A stretch of 64,000 bases of DNA, from positions 30,408,001-30,472,000 of the forward strand of contig NC_058192.1 of the NCBI RefSeq assembly GCF_907165205.1. Direction: 5' to 3'. Below the pieces are notes generated by a model. The model was not told the origin of the DNA. It saw nothing but the letters and a program-made list of their open reading frames with translations, and searched no databases. Shown here piece after piece: positions 11,311 through 23,362 of this stretch. Both the position numbers and the translations under genes were made by a program. The stretch comes from Coccinella septempunctata (lineage: Eukaryota > Arthropoda > Insecta > Coleoptera > Coccinellidae). Numbering within the stretch: position 1 is the stretch's first letter; each line of letters starts with the position of its first letter.

Positions 11311-12941
11311 GTTCAATTCAATTCAATTCAATTCATTTATTTCCCTCAAAAATTTAAGGGTTCGTCACAATATTTCTCCAAAATATTTGGATTAATTGTA
11401 AAATATTAAATACCTATCTGTAGGCATATTTCCATATTTAGAATTCAATAATAATATAAATAATAAAACACACACGTATTACCAGTAACAACAAACATAT
11501 GCATGTACGAAATAACAAACAAGTATATCATAAATGCTAAAAATGACAGGCCATGAATTCATCCACTGTATAAAAAGCATTCTCCAGGAGTATAGTCTTA
11601 GTGCGACTCTTGAATGCTTGAATGTTCAAGGACCTGATCGACTGGGGGAGCCGATTTTACATTTTCACTCCGTTGAAGGCATGTGTGTTCTGGAACGTTC
11701 TTAATCTGTGCATTGGAGTCACAAAATTATCCTTGGATCTTGTTGGATAATTGTGCACATCGGAGTTCCTCGTGAGCCGTTCCTTGTTCTTGTGGACGTA
11801 TAAAAGGCATTCATTCAATTATATAGCAGCACGGAACCGTGAATATTCGATATTGCTTGAAGTACGATCTACAACTAACTGTCTGATTGACTTCAGCCAT
11901 CAGTCGTATTGCACTCTTTTGTTTGATGAAAACTCTATGTGCCTCCTGAGATGAGCCCCAAAGGATTATGCCGTATGTCATACGTCCATGGAACTGGGCA
12001 TGATTAGTAAGCAGGGTCTCTTTCTCGGACAAGTGTTCTCTAATCTGCCCCAATGCGAAGATTGCGGTCGACAACCTTCTACATAGTCCGTCCACATGTT
12101 GTGTCCACGACATATTCCCACCGATCGATATTCCCAATAGAGAAATAGAATCTGTGGAATGGGATTTTGTGGTGACCAATAACTGCTGACTTTTCTCACT
12201 ATTTACCTTCATGCTGTTTCTTTTGAACCACTCAACCGCATCATCTAAGGACTTTTCGGTTTTCTCCTGGAGCTGTTTGGAGTTCTTAGCTTTGTTCAAT
12301 AGAGAAGTATCATCCGCGAAAAGAGTCTCCCCATCTGCGGTTACATTCGAGAGCAGATCATCAATATAAATCAGGAACAGAATAGATCCGAGTACCGATC
12401 CCTGAGGAACGCCCGAGGTAACCCTCCTTTTTGACGAAATTTTGCCCTCTAGATCAACAATCTGCAGACGGTTTTCTATATAGGATTTAAGGAAATCCAG
12501 TGCTTTGCCTCTGACGCCAATATATTCCAGTTTGAACAAGAGCTTTTCATGGTCAACGCAATCGAAAGCCTTGCTCAAGTCGAGGCAGGAAACAGTTACT
12601 TCCTCTGAGCCATCCAACGCCTCCACAATGAATTGAAGAACCTCGACAAGCGCAGTGGTAGTCGACTTCGTCTTCCTAAAGCCATGCTGCTCTTTGCTTA
12701 GGAGGGAATATTTCTCCAAAAACGAAATCAATCTCGTTTTAATGAGACACTCAAGAACCTTGGAAATAGACGGCAGGATCAATATAGGTCTATAATTATT
12801 GTAAGAGTCTTGATCGCCCTTTTTGTGCACTGAAATGATTCTCGCGATCTTTAGCTCATCCGGAAAATACCCCTGTTCGAAACAGCTATTTATGAGTTTT
12901 GAAAGTGCGTCAGCAATACAGTCGACAACATCCTTCAGCAC
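11311..12941 (-). pseudogene. 5'-truncated LINE with near-complete RT and (TTGAA)n tail
   Basis: Minus-strand frame 12941-11811 (376 codons) carries RT motifs in order: H-K-K-G-D, Y-R-P-I, E-Q-H-G-F-R, L-D-L-S-K-A-F-D-C-V-D-H, SGVPQGSVLGSILFLIY, the catalytic box FADDTS (Phe for the common Tyr), and L-L-G-I-S-I. A 4-bp duplication (GAATGAATG) near 11812 shifts the frame. The C-terminal part, ending F-Y-T-V-D-E-F-M, can still be followed to about 11545, apart from one TAA near 11658. The 3' end is four GAATT units at about 11311-11335. Endonuclease and ORF1 are absent. No other known function would fit. Confidence 0.85.
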
Positions 12942-13146
12942 TAAAAAAAATCATGACCAGTACTCGAACCTTAAACTGAAATGATTATTTACATTCGTAT
13001 TGGCTCATTTTATAGAGTAAAAGAGTGGAATACAGGAAATTATATTTTTCCGTTGGTATGATACAAGCACATGGTATATTTAAAATGTAGGTATGACATA
13101 AACATATCGAAAGTAATATTCTCATCTTCAGACCTACAATAATTTA

Positions 13147-14577
13147 AACTGCTCCGCACATGAGTTAGGGATATTGACTTAAATTGCAAAAAAATATAGT
13201 TGAAATAAGATTTTTGTGATGAAAAATCATATTTATATGATTTCAAGTTGCACATTAATTTCAGCCTGTCTGCAGCGTATTCCCAGAGAATTCAAGCATT
13301 TTAAGACTATCAATACAATGTATGGCCTCAACGGGCATCAATAACAGCTTGACATCTTCTTTACATACTACACACGAAGTTGTTGAACATTTCTTGAGGA
13401 ATTTGGTTCCATAAACGGGGCCGAATCTCTCTCTTAGATCATAAGGATCCTGGGGTAGGTTGATGATTATCTAATCTTCTTTGGAGCATATCGCATGCAT
13501 GTTCTATGCAATTCAAATCTGGTGAGTGCGGAGGTATTGGTAAATGTGGAATACCAAGCTCCTCGCGCGCATTCTCAACTATGGCTGCACGGTGCGGTCT
13601 AGCGTTATCATCTAGAAATTGAAAAGTTTCACCAATAGCAGCGTGAAAATTTGGCACAACATTGTCAATGACATGCTCCCTGTAGTGTGAGGCGGCCATA
13701 TTCCCAGGACAAATGTGTAGTTCTGTGCGCCCGTTGAAACATATCCCGGCCCATACCATAACACTACCCCCTCGGAATAGATGGACTTCTTGGACACAGC
13801 GACGATTACGGGGTATGCGTGGGATTTTCCATACACTTTTTCTTCGAGAATCTGAAAATCGTCCATATCTAGATACATCAGTGAAAAGGACACTACGCCA
13901 TTGATCGTTCCAATTGATATGTTGCCTTGCCCATTCCAGTCTTTGACGCTTATGGTCACGTGTTAATGGACGTCTAGAACCTAGATTCACCTCTCTCAAA
14001 CGTCGTCTGATGGTTTCGATGGAAACTTGGACCCCATCTGAATTTGGAAGAGTATTCCGTAGCATTCTACACGCAGATGTAGGGTTTCTTCTCGCCGAAA
14101 CGGTGATGAAACGGTCCTGAGCAGGTGTTGTTTTTGGTCGCCCACCAAGCCTTGGTCTTTCCAACACGGAACCTGTCTCCCTGAACCTATTCCAAAGTCT
14201 AGAGTCTAGATATCACATTTTGGCTGACTTGGAGCCTCTCCGCTACAACAACCTGAGTTAGGCCATCCTGTAGCATTCCGATAGCCCTATTAGCCTCAGC
14301 ATTTGTTAATTTACGTCTTGGCATTTTCAGAAAACTCGTTTCAAATCGAAGCCGTTGATGAACTGACTTCATTTCAAAATAAGAACATTCATGAAGCATA
14401 TATAAAAACCAAAATTCAGAAAAAAGGCGACCAGATTGACGAAATGTCTCATATTGATTTTTATAGGATCGATTCAAGTTGTTATTGAGTTTGAAATTAT
14501 TTTACAGCGATTTTCTTGAAGATTACATACTTTTAAAAATGATTGAATACGATATCCCTAACTCTTGTGGAGCAGTT
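13147..14577 (-). mobile_element. Tc1-like DD34E transposon, complete but decayed
   Basis: TIRs start AACTGCTCC and share AGTTAGGGATAT further in (13147-13176 and 14551-14577). Both ends are flanked by the TA duplication (13145-13146, 14578-14579). At 1431 bp with one transposase gene on the minus strand, size and layout fit Tc1. Outer and inner TIR blocks are separated by a few mismatches, indicating moderate age. Confidence 0.85.
13312..14324 (-). pseudogene. Tc1-like transposase, broken
   Basis: Starts MPRRKLTNAEANRAIGMLQ at 14324, an N-terminal HTH (ending V-S-Q-N-V-I-S-R-L). A 7-bp duplication (TAGACTC/TAGACTT, near 14205) shifts the frame into 14167-13439, which holds the second HTH and the DDE domain: first Asp in FTDVSRY (the usual DES changed to DVS), second in FLDDNARPHRA, and Glu in LNCIEHACDML, with 34 residues between the last two (DD34E). 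Another shift at about 13440 separates the C-terminus, readable to GHTLY near 13312 with two stops. About 337 codons overall, normal family length. Not functional. Confidence 0.85.
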
Positions 14578-14825
14578 TATTTGAAAAATTCAAAATCCTG
14601 TTCCGTAGAATGATAAAAAATTCCATTTCATCGGACAAATGGATGGATTTATATCATTTTTTGGAACTGTCGACGAGTCATTTAGTTAAGTGAATTTTTG
14701 GATTCAACCTAAAACGAGTTTAAGTAAATTATTCATATGGATCCGTAATTATGGTTAAACACGTATGTGGTATACTAAAAAACTAAGGGGGAAGCCAGGT
14801 AAAATGAAGGCTAAAGTATCAAACT
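14578..14825. other. Spacer, no gene
   Basis: AT-rich, nothing recognised. Confidence 0.4.
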
Positions 14826-14866
14826 TAATCAACGTTTCGGCCGAAGATTACTTTTCAGGACTAGAA
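14826..14866 (-). ncRNA. Hammerhead-ribozyme-like motif, decayed
   Basis: Minus strand: stem-I segment AGTC, core-1 box CTGAAAA (one base off CUGANGA), a disrupted stem II, GAAAC at 14832-14836, palindromic ACGT, then GATT, which can pair with AGTC. Same order as the motifs at 8366 and 25463. Confidence 0.35.
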
Positions 14867-15009
14867 CCGGAAATTGCATTAAGATCTGAATACGTACTCT
14901 CACATTGTTAGTTTCATCTCAAGTTGCAGGATGAAAGTTAAAAAATAAAATCATTCTTAAGAAACAATGGAAATCGAATTGTGAAAATTATTGAATTGTG
15001 AAATATCTG

Positions 15010-15900
15010 ATTCAAAGATCTTCCCTATACTGAGAGAACGAAATAGTGAAGTTACAGTAAAAATCTTGGGTTATTTATGATCAACGATAATCGCTGGAAT
15101 TTCACAAGGAATATTCTGAAAGGAAAGGAAACGTAAAAACACAGAAATATGAATTGCAAGTTGCTTGTGATTTCACATGAAATTTTTTCGAATGTTTTTT
15201 CTACAAACTAAACCTGCGACTACTCATTGTAAAATCACAATAGATTTTTTTAGACTCAATTGTGAATTCGCGAAGGATTATTACAGAAATAAATTTTAAA
15301 ATTAAAAGCAAAGCAGATTTAAAGAACTTAATTGCAAATTTCGAGCGTTTGTTGAAATCACAGAATTCATTTTAGAAATATTTGCAATGATTTAAAATTA
15401 TTTTGTGAAATAACTATGAAAGTTTGTGAATAATTTCCTTAATTTTGTAAATGGCCAGAGCAGTTTTACAGAACTAAATTGTGAATTTCAAGTATTTGTT
15501 AGAATTCCAAAATTTATTGTAGAAATACTTCACACTCCTTAAAAGCTACCTTGTGAAATAACCATGAAAATTTCTGGGATAATTATCTTTTTTTTGTTAA
15601 TGATTGAAGTAGTTTTATAGAAATAAATTTCGAACTTCAAAATCTTTACTTAATTTGGCACAATCACAACCTATAATATACATTTCGAGATGAAAAAAGA
15701 AACATCAAATTAAATAAAAACAACAACCACGACATAAAATGAAGTCATCAATATGAAAAACAAAAAATATGAAACAATATATCAGATGAAATATAACCAC
15801 AACATGAAATAAATATAATCTTGAATATACAAAAAAATATGAAACATTAATTTAAATAAAAACAACAACCACAACATAAAATATACATATGTTTCATAGG
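15010..15900 (+). repeat. Diverged ~150-bp tandem repeats
   Basis: At 15313, 15464 and 15613 similar units begin (TTTA-x-AGAA, then AATTTC, then TTGTGAAATAACYATGAAA), spaced about 150 bp; an older unit may precede them. Next to these, a second pair is about 142 bp apart (ACATCAAATTAAATAAAAAC at 15702 and a close variant at 15844). No coding potential. Looks like a small, decayed satellite-type array. Confidence 0.5.
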
Positions 15901-17121
15901 AAACATCAAACATCCAACAAAAAAGACACAATCTTTTGGAAGAGCTAATTTATATATTTTCTTCAACTTTTTTTATCGTGATTCGTGATTGAGTTATTTC
16001 CAAAATCCGGATGAATCTTGCAATTCATCATTTGAAACATTTCCAGAGTATTCTAAATTGAAAATGAAATAGAGGGTAAACAATATGTTATCACCCAAAA
16101 TCAGAATTCTAGATGTGTTTTAGTGAATTTAATATTGTGATTCGTATTGACGTTGATGTTTTGTGTTGTCATTAATTTTTTATCGGTATTCACAGAAACA
16201 CCACGAAGGAAAATAAAACTACATATTTGTCAAAAGCTTTGCAAATGCAAAGAAGTGTAGTGTACAATCTTTCTCCAAAAACTAGACCATATATCGCATT
16301 GAGAACGAAACTTTCATACAATGTGGTTGTTCAAAGAAAATCAGTCTGGAATAAAATTAATATTTTTTCAGTATCAATCAAATAATCAACGACTCAAAAT
16401 GAAGACGCTGAAACCTAACAATTGATTTTCGATTCTGTCAATTAATAGTTTATCAACCATTAACTTAACATCAAGATGCTGAAAAACATGTCAATTGAGT
16501 TCTGATTGGACTTGATTTTGGGAAATAAAATTGAATATTTTTCTTCAACCGCTTAGCCGCAACCCTATCCAACTTACCATTAGAATCTTAATTGACGAAA
16601 AATATATCAATATTCAATTTTAGGAAAACAAAGATTATGGTGGGATTCCGCGTTTTCATTTCTAGTTATTGGTTGACAAAATAGATATTAATTTTATTCC
16701 AGTATATTTCCCTGTATATCCAGGGTCTGGCCGACCCACACTTTATGGGCACGAGCCGTCACTGCCTCTCTGCATTCTTTGGGTCTTTCAAACGTAAGCT
16801 ACTTTCTGAAATGTTTGTTTGTCTATCTGGGCGATAGATCAAAAATCTATGGTCTTAGCTTATCTCCGGATTAGCAAACCGATTTTCACGGGACTTCCAC
16901 AGTTATAAATAAGGGCTTTCCAAGAAAGGTTTAGACTACATAGTTTTCCACTACCTACCATTCCCCCAACATCTTGGAAAAAGTTAATGAAATAAAGAAA
17001 ATTAGTCCTGGTGAGCAGGTAGGAAGAGATGGTGATAAATATGAAATAAATCTGAAAATAAACAAGATTTTCTCTAATTCATTCCACCCATAGAAATCAT
17101 ATTATATAGAATTACTCTAGA
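15901..17121. other. Intergenic, no gene
   Basis: AT-rich, with no supported ORF. CCAGGGTCTGGCC near 16720 is a short palindromic island without a partner terminus. Confidence 0.45.
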
Positions 17122-18088
17122 CCAGTAGTAAGAAATGCGGCGAAAAATTGACAGTGGTCGTTAATACGAATGCGCATCATTAGTTTATTTTCTAGTAGAA
17201 CGTTGCCGAGTTTCTGAATATTCTGTCGATCGAATCTTATGAAGAGGGGACAATTCATGTAACGAAGGTATGTCGGACAACAACCAGTTTTCTTTCAGTC
17301 GTTTGATTTTTCACTGTTGCACGATCTGCTCGGAGGTAAGAAGTTTTAAGTCACCTTTTCTGAAATGTACTTGTGTTGTCTATCATATTGAAAATAATAA
17401 ATGCAAACAAAAAATTCAAAACTTGAATGAATTATCGAGTTCCATTGATAGCGAATTCCATTGATTGTATAAAGTAGTATTGCACTAGATCAGGATATTT
17501 CAAAATTGTTCCACGGAGTTTATAGTATGCACTCAATGCATAGGGTACCTATTCATCTAATGGAATCTGCGATAATATCGAATTGCATGGTGATATTAAG
17601 TTTAGATCTTCTGGAATTTTTGTTGTGAGTTCCAAATATTTAGTGAGCACCAGTTGTTACCATGGCAGTCGGTATAAAACTCCAATCTTCAGCCAATTCA
17701 CGGTTTGGTCAAGCAATCAATGAATACTCAATAATACCTCTATCGACAAATTTAGATTTGGACTTATAACTCGTTACCTCCGAGATCCCGATATATTTTC
17801 ATTGAAACCTGCAACATCATTGTACTGATTTTCTAACAAAGCATATATAAACACAATTAGTCATCCATGGATCCATGCATGTGTTCAATACCGACAAGAA
17901 GTCCTGTATGAATCGAAAAATAAGTTCTTTTACCGAATGAAATATATTTATTTCTCATTTCTACCAAATAAACAATTCGACTGACATAAGGTAGGAAAGT
18001 CTAGGCAACGTTCGAGTTGAAATAAACTAATGTCGCGCATTCGCTTTAACGACAACTGTCAATTTTTCGCCGCATTTCTTACTACTGG
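17122..18088 (+). mobile_element. TIR element G (CCAGTAGTAAGAAATGCGGCG ends)
   Basis: TIRs of about 100 bp: the left begins CCAGTAGTAAGAAATGCGG at 17122 and the right is its inverted complement ending at 18088. Further shared blocks include AAAAATTGACAGT and GAACGTTGCC. No clear target duplication was found. The interior has an ORF (17270-17464, starting MSDNNQF) with a C-x2-C pair followed by a GTAAG donor-like site, possibly the first exon of a lost transposase. Superfamily unknown. F copy 2 starts 10 bp downstream. Confidence 0.65.
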
Positions 18089-18097
18089 ATTAGCATT

Positions 18098-19313
18098 CTA
18101 TACTGCATTCACATTTATTTTAGCAGTCGGTTGGCCATGAAATAATTTTCTCAAGTTTTTGTAACTAGAACGGAGTAAGGTTGGCACTCATGAAATGTCG
18201 TTAATGTCAGAACGCCGTTGCCACAACTAATATCAATTTTTATTACGAAAATGCCGAAACTGATTGAAAAAAGAGACAGGATTTCAGGAAGTGCTATTTA
18301 GAATTCTGGTCTTCTCATTCGAATAGTTATACCCCGATATTCTAAAATCCACAATACGTCAGACGGTAGGGAACATATTCAATGTAAGAGAATTCCTGTA
18401 ATGTTTCATCTGAATCTAAACGACTTATATTTCAGCTGACTATTTCCACAATCAGAAAGATTCTGAATGAAGAGGATGACAAAGAATTTCCTTCTATTGG
18501 GAGTCCCAAAAAAGTGGTGGCATTTGAGAATTTTATGTTTGAGTGAATTAATGCGAAAAGTTTACTACAGGATATTCGATTAATGTCATCGGAGAATAAG
18601 TTCTCGAAAATTGATTTTTCTATTTTTCATTTGACTTGTCCTATACATTATAAATGTCTTAAGGTACCAATAAATACCTAATTATTATTATTATCTCAAT
18701 GCAATAAGATGAACAGCGCCAGTTGTCCGGCTAATTGTTTATTCATGTGATATTTTTGTTAAAAGGTGAAGTTAATCTTGATTGAAACTTCCTTTAATTC
18801 CGTTTACTTATATTGATGCAAGATGATTTTTGTTGAAGAATTTCACATTCTTGTAATTATCTATCGATTTCTTCGGGAGATACCCATTCCCAACCACTGC
18901 ATCATATGCATTTCATCTTCTGATTAATATTTTTAAAATCTACAACTGATGTAACGTATTCAAACTTTAGCCAAAGAAGATAACGGACATTAACTCTCCT
19001 CAAGCTATTATGCATATTATGATATTATACTGATCTCTTGTATTTTCCATGCAAATAACTGGATTTGGTATGCCTTCAAACAGTTTGTATAATCTTTAAT
19101 TATGTTCGTCACATATTTTCCGAAGAGATTCGACATTGTGATAAAATACGTAATAACAGAAACTTTTACGTAGAACGGGCAACATAGCGTTGATTTATAA
19201 CCTAAAAATGTTTTGACAAGCTTCATAACCCCACATTTTCGTACTATACATAGTGAAATGTGTCAAATTTCCATGGCCAACCGAGTGCTAAAATAAAAGT
19301 GAACGGAGTATAG
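18098..19313 (+). mobile_element. TIR family F, copy 2
   Basis: Bounded by CTATACTGCATTCAC (18098) and GGAGTATAG (19313), with TIRs continuing through TTTTAGCAGTCGGTTGGCCATG. About 1.2 kb, like copies 1 and 3. The interior holds an HTH coding remnant with an intron-like gap and an (ATT)n tract near 18683. The TA inside the terminal TATA may be the target duplication, but this is not proven. Confidence 0.75.
18330..18543 (+). pseudogene. HTH part of an unassigned transposase, family F
   Basis: Reading across a candidate 52-nt intron (donor AAT/GTAAGAG near 18386, acceptor ATATTTCAG near 18436) joins T-I-R-Q-T-V-G-N-I-F-N to L-T-I-S-T-I-R-K-I-L-N-E-E, which resembles a helix-turn-helix with its recognition helix at S-T-I-R-K-I. 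It then runs on as E-F-P-S-I-G-S-P-K-K before a TGA at 18542. The same exons appear in copy 3 (about 55300-55503) and inverted in copy 1. No catalytic domain was found. The HTH is seen by pattern only; the family is not one I can name. Confidence 0.45.
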
Positions 19314-20383
19314 AGCATAAAGTATATATATTATGATTTCTATGATTTCACCCCATATGACCTGAAATAGGAAGGAAGGTCATTTTCTCAATGAAATGCC
19401 AAATAAAGAAACGCCATCAATTCGGAAACTGGTGGAAATATTATTCATATATATATATATTCTCCTTAAAATTGTGTTCACTTAAATAGACAACCAATAA
19501 ATCTTCCTACGCATGATTTCAGTTTCCGAAACAAATTGACGTATAGGTCTTAATTACCGCATTTCCCATAAAACCAATTAAGACCCTTCTGCCGGCATAT
19601 GTGTAAATGAGGACCACTGTCCATCCTGTTGAAGGCAATAATTATACTTTTCTTCCTGGGGATTATGAATCTTCACATGCAGATGGTCCACACTTGAAGA
19701 AGGTAAAAGGACCCGAGAAATAGGGATTGGGATGTTAGAACATGCAGGGAACGTGTAGGCGTTCACACAGTGAACATAAATCAACATGTAAGAGCATTTC
19801 TATATACATTCTGTTCAACATTTGTCATTCTCCCTTCATGTTTAAAATGGAGCTTTCGCAGTCGGTTCAAATCATCGATTTCTTGAATAATCTTATCCTA
19901 CTAAACGAAAATCTATGATTAGGTTTATAGATTGATGGAAACTGCACTGTATTTTCAATTTCTCCTCCAAAAACCTTTCTACACAATATCTCAAATTATT
20001 ATGTTTAAGTTTCTGATAAATCTAAATTTCTTCACTTCATTTTCGGAGATATAGGTTTCTCAGACCACACATTACAAAGTCGCTGGCATGAATTTTTAAA
20101 ACTTTGTTCAATATTTCAGTGCCTTGTTGTAGATAACGTTTCGGCACGGGATTATTTGCACTGGTTTTTTAAAGAACTCAGACAATCAATGGACGAGGTT
20201 AGAAAGGCGTGCCAACCTTGTAAATATTCGACACTATGTGAAGGTATGTTTTTAGAGCCTATTTGTGCATCTCGATTGCCTTAATCATTTAACAATCCTT
20301 TGAAAAGCTCCGGTTACCAATTCCAATAATTGATAATATAAAATTTAGATCGTATTAATTAGGCTCATTATCATATTAAGCAG
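19314..20383. other. Intergenic, no gene
   Basis: Contains an (AT)n tract near 19448-19461 and otherwise AT-rich sequence. The ORF at 19578-19787 (minus) matches nothing known to me. Confidence 0.45.
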
Positions 20384-20591
20384 CGTGCCAAAAAGTAATG
20401 TCGTAACTCGTGAATAATTCTTGTACGCACAACTATTGAGGAAAATCACCCGTCGATTTTTAACTTCAAAAGCAATTTGTCGTATGCTGTATTGAATTTG
20501 ATATTTCTCACCCTCTACTTTATTTTTTCAAATGGGAATATATGGATTGTGATGCATTATTATTGACAAGTTACGTTACTTTTTTGGCACG
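20384..20591. mobile_element. Short MITE (CGTGCCAAAAAGTAA ends)
   Basis: About 208 bp with imperfect TIRs: CGTGCCAAAAAGTAATG on the left and GTTACTTTTTTGGCACG on the right, plus an inner GTAACTYGT block. Non-coding. It ends 13 bp before TIR element D. Confidence 0.6.
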
Positions 20592-20604
20592 AGGTATTTG
20601 TATA

Positions 20605-21867
20605 TGTTACGGCTAAAGATAGGTGTGAGCATAAACTTAAGATTAGCCGGCTAAACTTAGGTTTATATTCGAGGGTCGGCTAAAATTCGATAAAATATTC
20701 ATCTGCGTCAGGGAATTTCGTCTTTAGCCGGCTAAAGTGCACATTCCCCAAAACGGAACGGCTAAAAATGTATTCGATGGACACGCGGAGAGGTGATGTC
20801 TCATGAATGGTCGGATGGGAAAAGACGATCGCACACGGCCACTTTTTGTTTGAATTTTTAGAATTGAAATATGCAAAAAGGGCATCGAATGTATTAGGGT
20901 GGTATTACATAACGCACATGGGTTTTCAATTCAACATTTAACGAGTTATTTTCATCTGTTTAGGAGATTAATGCTTTTCAAATCGAGCCTAATTTGTGAA
21001 AAAACCATGATATGACTCACATACACACACACACATACAAAATTATATTTTCCCTACCATTCAAAAATTGGGTTTATGGAAAAATAACGAAAAAGAGACT
21101 ATAGTTTCTAACGTTGCAATTTATTTCCAACCAATTCTTTCGCAAAAAAGAATTAAAAAAAACTATGAACATGAACATAGTTGAGACACTTTCTCTAGCT
21201 GATTTTGTTAAAAATTTCTTCCCAAGTCATTAAACATACGGGTTCCAAAATACGGCCTATCGCCACCCTTGATGAATTATCCCGGGGGATACAAGTGCAA
21301 GCTTGGGTACTTCTACTTATATTTTTCTAGAATTTGACCTTTGGTATTTTGATGAAGAAGTTCGCGGCATCATTCTTGTCTTCATTCTCTCCTTTTGCTC
21401 ATTCAATTCCCCTCAAATTATGAATAATAACAAGATGAAAAATAATCATTAACACTACAGTTTTCCCTCACACTCAAAAAGCATGTCTCGAATTTTGTCA
21501 TCAAGGGTTAAGATTTTTAGATTCGTCAATAAGAATTCATTGAGACACAGTTTAAACAAATATATGTTCATTCTCCAATTTCTCAACTGCTTGACAGAAT
21601 GCTTTTCTGCTTTTAAAATATGTGAAATTCATACAAAAAATGCATTGCATTAATAATAGTTCGATCATACTCGTATTACTATTTCTTTTAATTGCCGAAA
21701 ATTTGCGCCCCTCAAGCCTTCTACATTTTGAGCCGATGGGATGTGGTTACACTTAAGTTTAGCCGGCTGAAGATAAAAGAAACTAACATTAGCAAATACC
21801 CCAAGCTAAACCTAAGTTTAGCCGGCTAATCTTAAGTTTATGTTCACACCTATCTTTAGCCGTAACA
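20605..21867. mobile_element. TIR family D, copy 1
   Basis: TIRs read TGTTACGGCTAAAGATAGG, with a repeated subterminal motif TTAGCCGGCTAA on both sides. TA precedes (20603-20604) and follows (21868-21869). The interior has no recognisable ORF; it contains an (AC)n tract at about 21018-21040. Copy 2 is at 45943-47315. The palindromic TTAGCCGGCTAA repeats may be transposase-binding sites. Superfamily not assigned. Confidence 0.75.
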
Positions 21868-21869
21868 TA

Positions 21870-23362
21870 CAGGGTCTTTCACGAGGAACCTCACCCATAT
21901 TTATACGGGAAACTACTGAACATATTTTCATGAAATTCAGCACTTATAAGTATTTCACGATGCTGATGAAATCTAAAATATTTTCAAGGCATGAGCACCT
22001 CCGGTTTTTCCGGAAATGACGTCAACTTCCGTTTTTCAAATTAGAACACCATTTTTTTATTGCCGAAATAGATTCCTTAGAAAATTTCAAGTTATTTTGA
22101 TGTAACATTTTTCAGTTTTGGTTGTAAAATTCTCTCTGAGTGGGAAAATTCGAAAAAAAATCGAAAATAGAGCTCCGCTGAAACAAGAATAACATCGAGG
22201 TTTTTGGATGGAAAATTTTCATTTTTGGGATTTTTCAAGATGTAAGATTGATGTATCCACTTTAAAAATCGAAATCGCGATTCATGATACAGGGGGTGAA
22301 AAAATCGCTTTCGAAGTTAGGGATGACAAAATCGTGAAAAATCAAATATTTCAAATTAGAACCCCATTTTTTTATGGCAGAATCTACGTTAAAAAATAAT
22401 GTGAGTGTATGCATCACACCCTTGCCCTAAAGTGGATATTTTCTGAGTTATTCACAAAAAAGTTTTTAGTCTTGAATTTTCAGCTATTTCTTTTCCCTTC
22501 ACGCCAAGAAGATGAAATTTTCAGGAACTGTTACTTAAACCATGTTTTAGATTTTACTACCCTAATATGCAAGAGAAAAAAGTTACAGGTTGTTCCTAAA
22601 TAGATGGCAAATTTTGATTCGAATTTGTATCGGAAACCTCTTTATTTCAACTAATCGGCCATCAGTTTGCTCTCCAGTGATAAATAAATAATTCCTTATG
22701 AACCATATGCAAAAACTTACCATATTTTACATTCTTTTTTTTTTAATTCAAGACGAAAAACAGTTTTTTGTGAATAACTCAGAAAATATCCACTTTAGGG
22801 CAAGGGTGTGATGCATACACTCACATTATTTTTCAACGTAGATTCAATATCTGCCATAAAAAAATGGGGTTCTAATTTGAAATATTTGATTTTTCACGAT
22901 TTTGTCATCCCTAACTTCGAAAGCGATTTTTTCACCCCCTGTATCATGAATCGCGATTTCGATTTTTAAAGTGGATACATCAATCTTACATCTTGAAAAA
23001 TCCCAAAAATGAAAATTTTCCATCCAAAAACCTCGATGTTATTCTTGTTTCAGCGGAGCTCTATTTTCGATTTTTTTTTCGAATTTTCCCACTCAGAGAG
23101 AATTTTACAACCAAAACTGAAAAATGTTACATCAGAATAACTTGAAATTTTCTAAGGAATCTATTTCTGCAATAAAAAAATGGTGTTCTAATTTGAAAAA
23201 CGGAAGTTGACGTCATTTCCGGAAAAACCGGAGGTGCTCATGCCTTGAAAATATTTTAGATTTCATCAGCATCGTGAAATACTAATAAGTGCTGAATTTC
23301 ATGAAAATACGTTCAGTAGTTTCCCGTATAAATATGGGTGAGGTTCCTCGTGAAAGACCCTG
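21870..23362. mobile_element. Foldback element A, copy 1
   Basis: Starts CAGGGTCTTTCACGAGG and ends with the exact inverse. The two arms, 21870-22479 and 22745-23362, are each over 600 bp and nearly identical; the 265-bp centre matches 44330-44480 of copy 3. TA flanks both sides. It begins directly after the TA that also borders element D. The 63-codon ORF at 22208-22399 lies in the arm and is identical in copy 2; it is probably non-functional. Non-autonomous, apparently derived by internal deletion from the transposase-bearing copy 3. Confidence 0.9.

Noticed and set aside
16720..16940. Possible conserved non-coding or LINE-UTR segment near CCAGGGTCTGGCC
   Set aside because: No second copy in the window and no terminus or ORF to anchor it.
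22208..22399. 63-codon ORF in foldback arm as a gene
   Set aside because: It lies wholly inside an inverted-repeat arm; its presence in A2 is explained by element copying.
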